This document shows, piece by piece, positions 5,491 through 7,693 of a DNA stretch of 7,693 nt. A program made the position numbers and the translations under genes. This DNA comes from Actinomycetota bacterium (GTDB lineage Bacteria; Actinomycetota; Humimicrobiia; Humimicrobiales; Humimicrobiaceae). Positions within the stretch are counted from its first letter, which is position 1, and each line of letters starts with the position of its first letter. The stretch lies in the NCBI GenBank assembly GCA_016927635.1, contig JAFGMJ010000125.1:1-7693 (forward strand). Reading direction: 5' to 3'. The notes under the pieces were generated by a model. That model saw only the letters and a program-made list of their open reading frames with translations. It made no database searches and was not told the origin of the DNA.

Positions 5491-7693
5491 ATGATAATGG
5501 AAAACGAAGTAACTGATTCAAAAAAAAGAAATTCAAGGCTTCTCATAATAAGCCATGATGTCGTTGGCAGGCAGATGGCGGGTCCGGGAATAAGGTTTTA
5601 TGAATTTGCAAAAATACTTTCAAATGTCGCAGACGTCACCCTTGCTTCTCCGAACAAAATAGACATAGATACAGCAGGCTTTAAGACGCTTACCTACAAT
5701 TCGGAAAATTACAAGGTTTTAAAAAGGGTATCCGAGCTTTCAGACATGATAATAATACAGGGCCATATACTTCATTATTTTCCTTTCCTGAAGCATTTCA
5801 AGGGCAAAATAATAATAGACCTTTACAACCCTTTTAATCTGGAAAGTCTTGAGATGTACCGCAATGAAACCCTTGCTGAAAGGCTGAGAATAGACAAAAG
5901 CAATGTAGATATAATAAAATTCCAGCTTGCCATAGGTGATTTTTTCATCTGTGCAAGCGATAAGCAGCGAAGCTACTGGCTGGGACTGCTATCAGCAATG
6001 GGAAGGGTAAATCCTTTTAATTATGACAGCGATAATTCACTCAGGAAACTTATTGACATTGTGCCCTTTGGTATTCCTTCAACTCCGCCAAAACATACAG
6101 GTGAATCAATAAGAAAACTTTTTCCATCAATCAGGGAAGAGGACAAGCTTGTCCTCTGGGGTGGGGGCATATGGAACTGGCTTGATCCCATAACTGCAAT
6201 AAAAGCTATGTGGGAAATATCAAGGAGCCGCAAAGACATAAAGCTTATTTTTGTGGGGGTCAAGCATCCCGACCCGAAACTGCCCAAAATGAAAAAAGCT
6301 GTCGAGGTCATAAATTTATCAAAGGAACTTGATCTTTTTGATAAAATAGTTTTTTTTAACGAATGGGTGCCTTATGAACTGCGGCAAAATTTCCTTCTGG
6401 AGTCTTCAGCAGGGCTTTCAATACATCATGAAAAAATAGAGACTGAATTTTCCTACAGGACTAGGGTTATGGATTATATATGGGCAAAGGTGCCTGTAAT
6501 TACGACCACCGGCGAGTCCATTGCAAAGCTTGTCAAAGCTGAAAACATAGGAGAAGTGGTAAAATATGAAAACACAAACCAGCTTGCAAGAGTGATTGAA
6601 AGCGTTGCCACCAATAGCAGCCTTAGGGACATATATATAAAAAATATTGAAAGAATAATACCGAATTTTTACTGGGAAAATGTCACAAAACCACTTGTAG
6701 AGTATTGCAGCCAGCCTTATTTTGCATCAGATAAAAAAAGCATAATGGAGATGCTGGAGCTTCAAAACAGTAAGATTATAAATATACTTGATGAAAATAT
6801 AAGCGGGTCTACAAATACTCTTGTGCTTACATCAAACCTGGTCAGGGACAGGGAACTTTTAAAAGGAAAATCGTTTGGGAAAATATTCTATGTTAAAGTT
6901 GATGATGAGGAAGAAAATGAGGGCCAGTTAAACAGCGGACTGGATAAGGTCGGTTATTTAAAATCCAAAATAATATCAAGAACAAGATTTGATTCTGTTA
7001 TCATAAATAATGCCTTCAGCTCAATGAGCCCGAAGTTTTTTTATGACCTTTTAAATATTATTGGCATGAAGCTTAAAGCAGATGGCATTCTGTTTCTGTC
7101 TTTGCCTGAAGAAAAAGGCATTGCAAGGGCATTAGGCGGGCAAAAAGACACCGGCAGGGCACAAAACCGAATCGATGAGTTTACTCTTGAATACATTTTT
7201 AAAAACACCGGTTATGAAATAATACAGAAAGGCATTTGGGACAGGATGCAGTCTTCTCTAATAGAAGGTGATGGCTCAGGTAAGCAGAGCCTGCCGGCAG
7301 ACCAGCCCTATGCAAAAAATGAGCTGATGGACCTTTTTGAAATCAAATACAGCAGCCAGGATTTCAAGGAGCTCAGTTTCCTTAAAAGGTTTAATATACT
7401 TGATTCTGATGAGCTTAAAAACGATTTAAGCATAAAAGGAAAAATCAAAAAGCATATATACGCGATAACAGGCATGTATCTTGAGAACTTAAGGAGAAGC
7501 TACAATAGCTCCATCAATTCACTCAGCAATAATATACATTTGCAGATAAACAGGGAAATAAATGAATTGAATACTAAAAACAGGGAGCGCATGATTTTTA
7601 TCTACTATAATATATTCAAGACCTTGCAATCCCAGGTTTCAAGCCTCGGTATGGACTTAAGGGTTTTAAGAAGGCTTGTAGAGCAGAATCTGC
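5491..7693 (+). CDS. GT4-type glycosyltransferase fused to a degenerate methyltransferase-like domain and helical tail, 3' end outside window
   Basis: An open frame of 734 codons with no stop, continuing past the right edge. Residues 15-410 are a GT-B transferase. AGPGIRFYEFAKIL (30-43) is the N-terminal loop and helix, DLYNPFNLE (110-118) an inter-strand signature, and LWGGGIWNWLDP (222-233) opens the donor-binding half. ETEFSYRTRVMDY (317-329) replaces the usual EX7E motif, with Asp in the second acidic place. These patterns recur in transferases of ABC-transporter O-antigen clusters. Residues 432-588 resemble the second half of a class I methyltransferase: RFDSVIINNAF (499-509), LKADGILFLSLPEE (528-541) and an F-x-x-T-G-Y-E-I-I end (570-578). 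The SAM-binding GxGxG after strand 1 is absent; TLVLTSNLVRD (443-453) takes its place. From about 645 on, the chain is helical, charged and Asn/Ser-rich (NSSINSLSNN), probably coiled coil. Third gene of the operon. The sugar transfer role is well supported; methyl transfer is doubtful. Confidence 0.85.
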   Translation, partial: MIMENEVTDSKKRNSRLLIISHDVVGRQMAGPGIRFYEFAKILSNVADVTLASPNKIDIDTAGFKTLTYNSENYKVLKRVSELSDMIIIQGHILHYFPFLKHFKGKIIIDLYNPFNLESLEMYRNETLAERLRIDKSNVDIIKFQLAIGDFFICASDKQRSYWLGLLSAMGRVNPFNYDSDNSLRKLIDIVPFGIPSTPPKHTGESIRKLFPSIREEDKLVLWGGGIWNWLDPITAIKAMWEISRSRKDIKLIFVGVKHPDPKLPKMKKAVEVINLSKELDLFDKIVFFNEWVPYELRQNFLLESSAGLSIHHEKIETEFSYRTRVMDYIWAKVPVITTTGESIAKLVKAENIGEVVKYENTNQLARVIESVATNSSLRDIYIKNIERIIPNFYWENVTKPLVEYCSQPYFASDKKSIMEMLELQNSKIINILDENISGSTNTLVLTSNLVRDRELLKGKSFGKIFYVKVDDEEENEGQLNSGLDKVGYLKSKIISRTRFDSVIINNAFSSMSPKFFYDLLNIIGMKLKADGILFLSLPEEKGIARALGGQKDTGRAQNRIDEFTLEYIFKNTGYEIIQKGIWDRMQSSLIEGDGSGKQSLPADQPYAKNELMDLFEIKYSSQDFKELSFLKRFNILDSDELKNDLSIKGKIKKHIYAITGMYLENLRRSYNSSINSLSNNIHLQINREINELNTKNRERMIFIYYNIFKTLQSQVSSLGMDLRVLRRLVEQNL

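Noticed and set aside
6021..6311. Minus-strand open frame of 96 codons
   Set aside because: It is antisense to the conserved donor-binding region of the third glycosyltransferase and has no supporting motif.
1..7693. CRISPR array, tRNA, rRNA, insertion sequence or riboswitch
   Set aside because: No regularly spaced repeats, tRNA-like arms, transposase motifs or conserved aptamer core were seen. The two main intergenic regions (160 and 191 bases) are AT-rich promoter-type sequence.

Overview
The window looks like a piece of an AT-rich bacterial chromosome from the edge of a cell-surface polysaccharide (O-antigen or exopolysaccharide type) gene cluster. Codon use leans on ATA (Ile) and AGG/AGA (Arg). 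Most genes have recognisable Shine-Dalgarno sequences, which fits a bacterium. The secreted propeller protein carries repeats of a type I associate with Actinobacteria, Chloroflexi and other soil or subsurface bacteria, but the taxon cannot be fixed from this window. No RNA gene, CRISPR array, transposase or attachment site was found, and no stretch longer than about 190 bases lacks a gene.

Layout from left to right. Bases 1-242 (minus strand) hold the start of an NAD-dependent sugar epimerase/dehydratase, cut off by the left edge. A 160-base AT-rich divergent intergenic region follows. Next is a small four-helix membrane protein of unknown role (403-882, plus). It converges on a large minus-strand gene (890-2680) for a membrane-anchored extracytoplasmic protein with a TolB-like (PD40) six-bladed propeller. 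The two stop codons are 7 bases apart and lie inside one perfect 29-base palindrome. After a second divergent intergenic region (2681-2871), which has a good sigma-70-like promoter, comes a plus-strand run of three glycosyltransferases. These are a GT4/GT-B type enzyme with a coiled-coil tail (2872-4419), a GT2/GT-A rhamnosyltransferase-like enzyme (4424-5437), and a long protein still open at the right edge (5491 to the end). The last one joins a GT4-type enzyme to a degenerate methyltransferase-like domain and a helical tail.

How they may work together (inference): the epimerase would supply a nucleotide sugar, perhaps UDP-galacturonate. The three transferases would add successive sugars to a lipid-linked chain on the cytoplasmic face of the membrane. 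The 4- and 53-base gaps suggest one transcript that continues beyond the window. The propeller protein and the small membrane protein have no evident catalytic part in this and may be unrelated neighbours or envelope factors.

The most unusual item is the transferase / methyltransferase-like / helical fusion at the right end. It recalls, without proving, multidomain O-antigen proteins in which a coiled coil and a methyltransferase control chain length.
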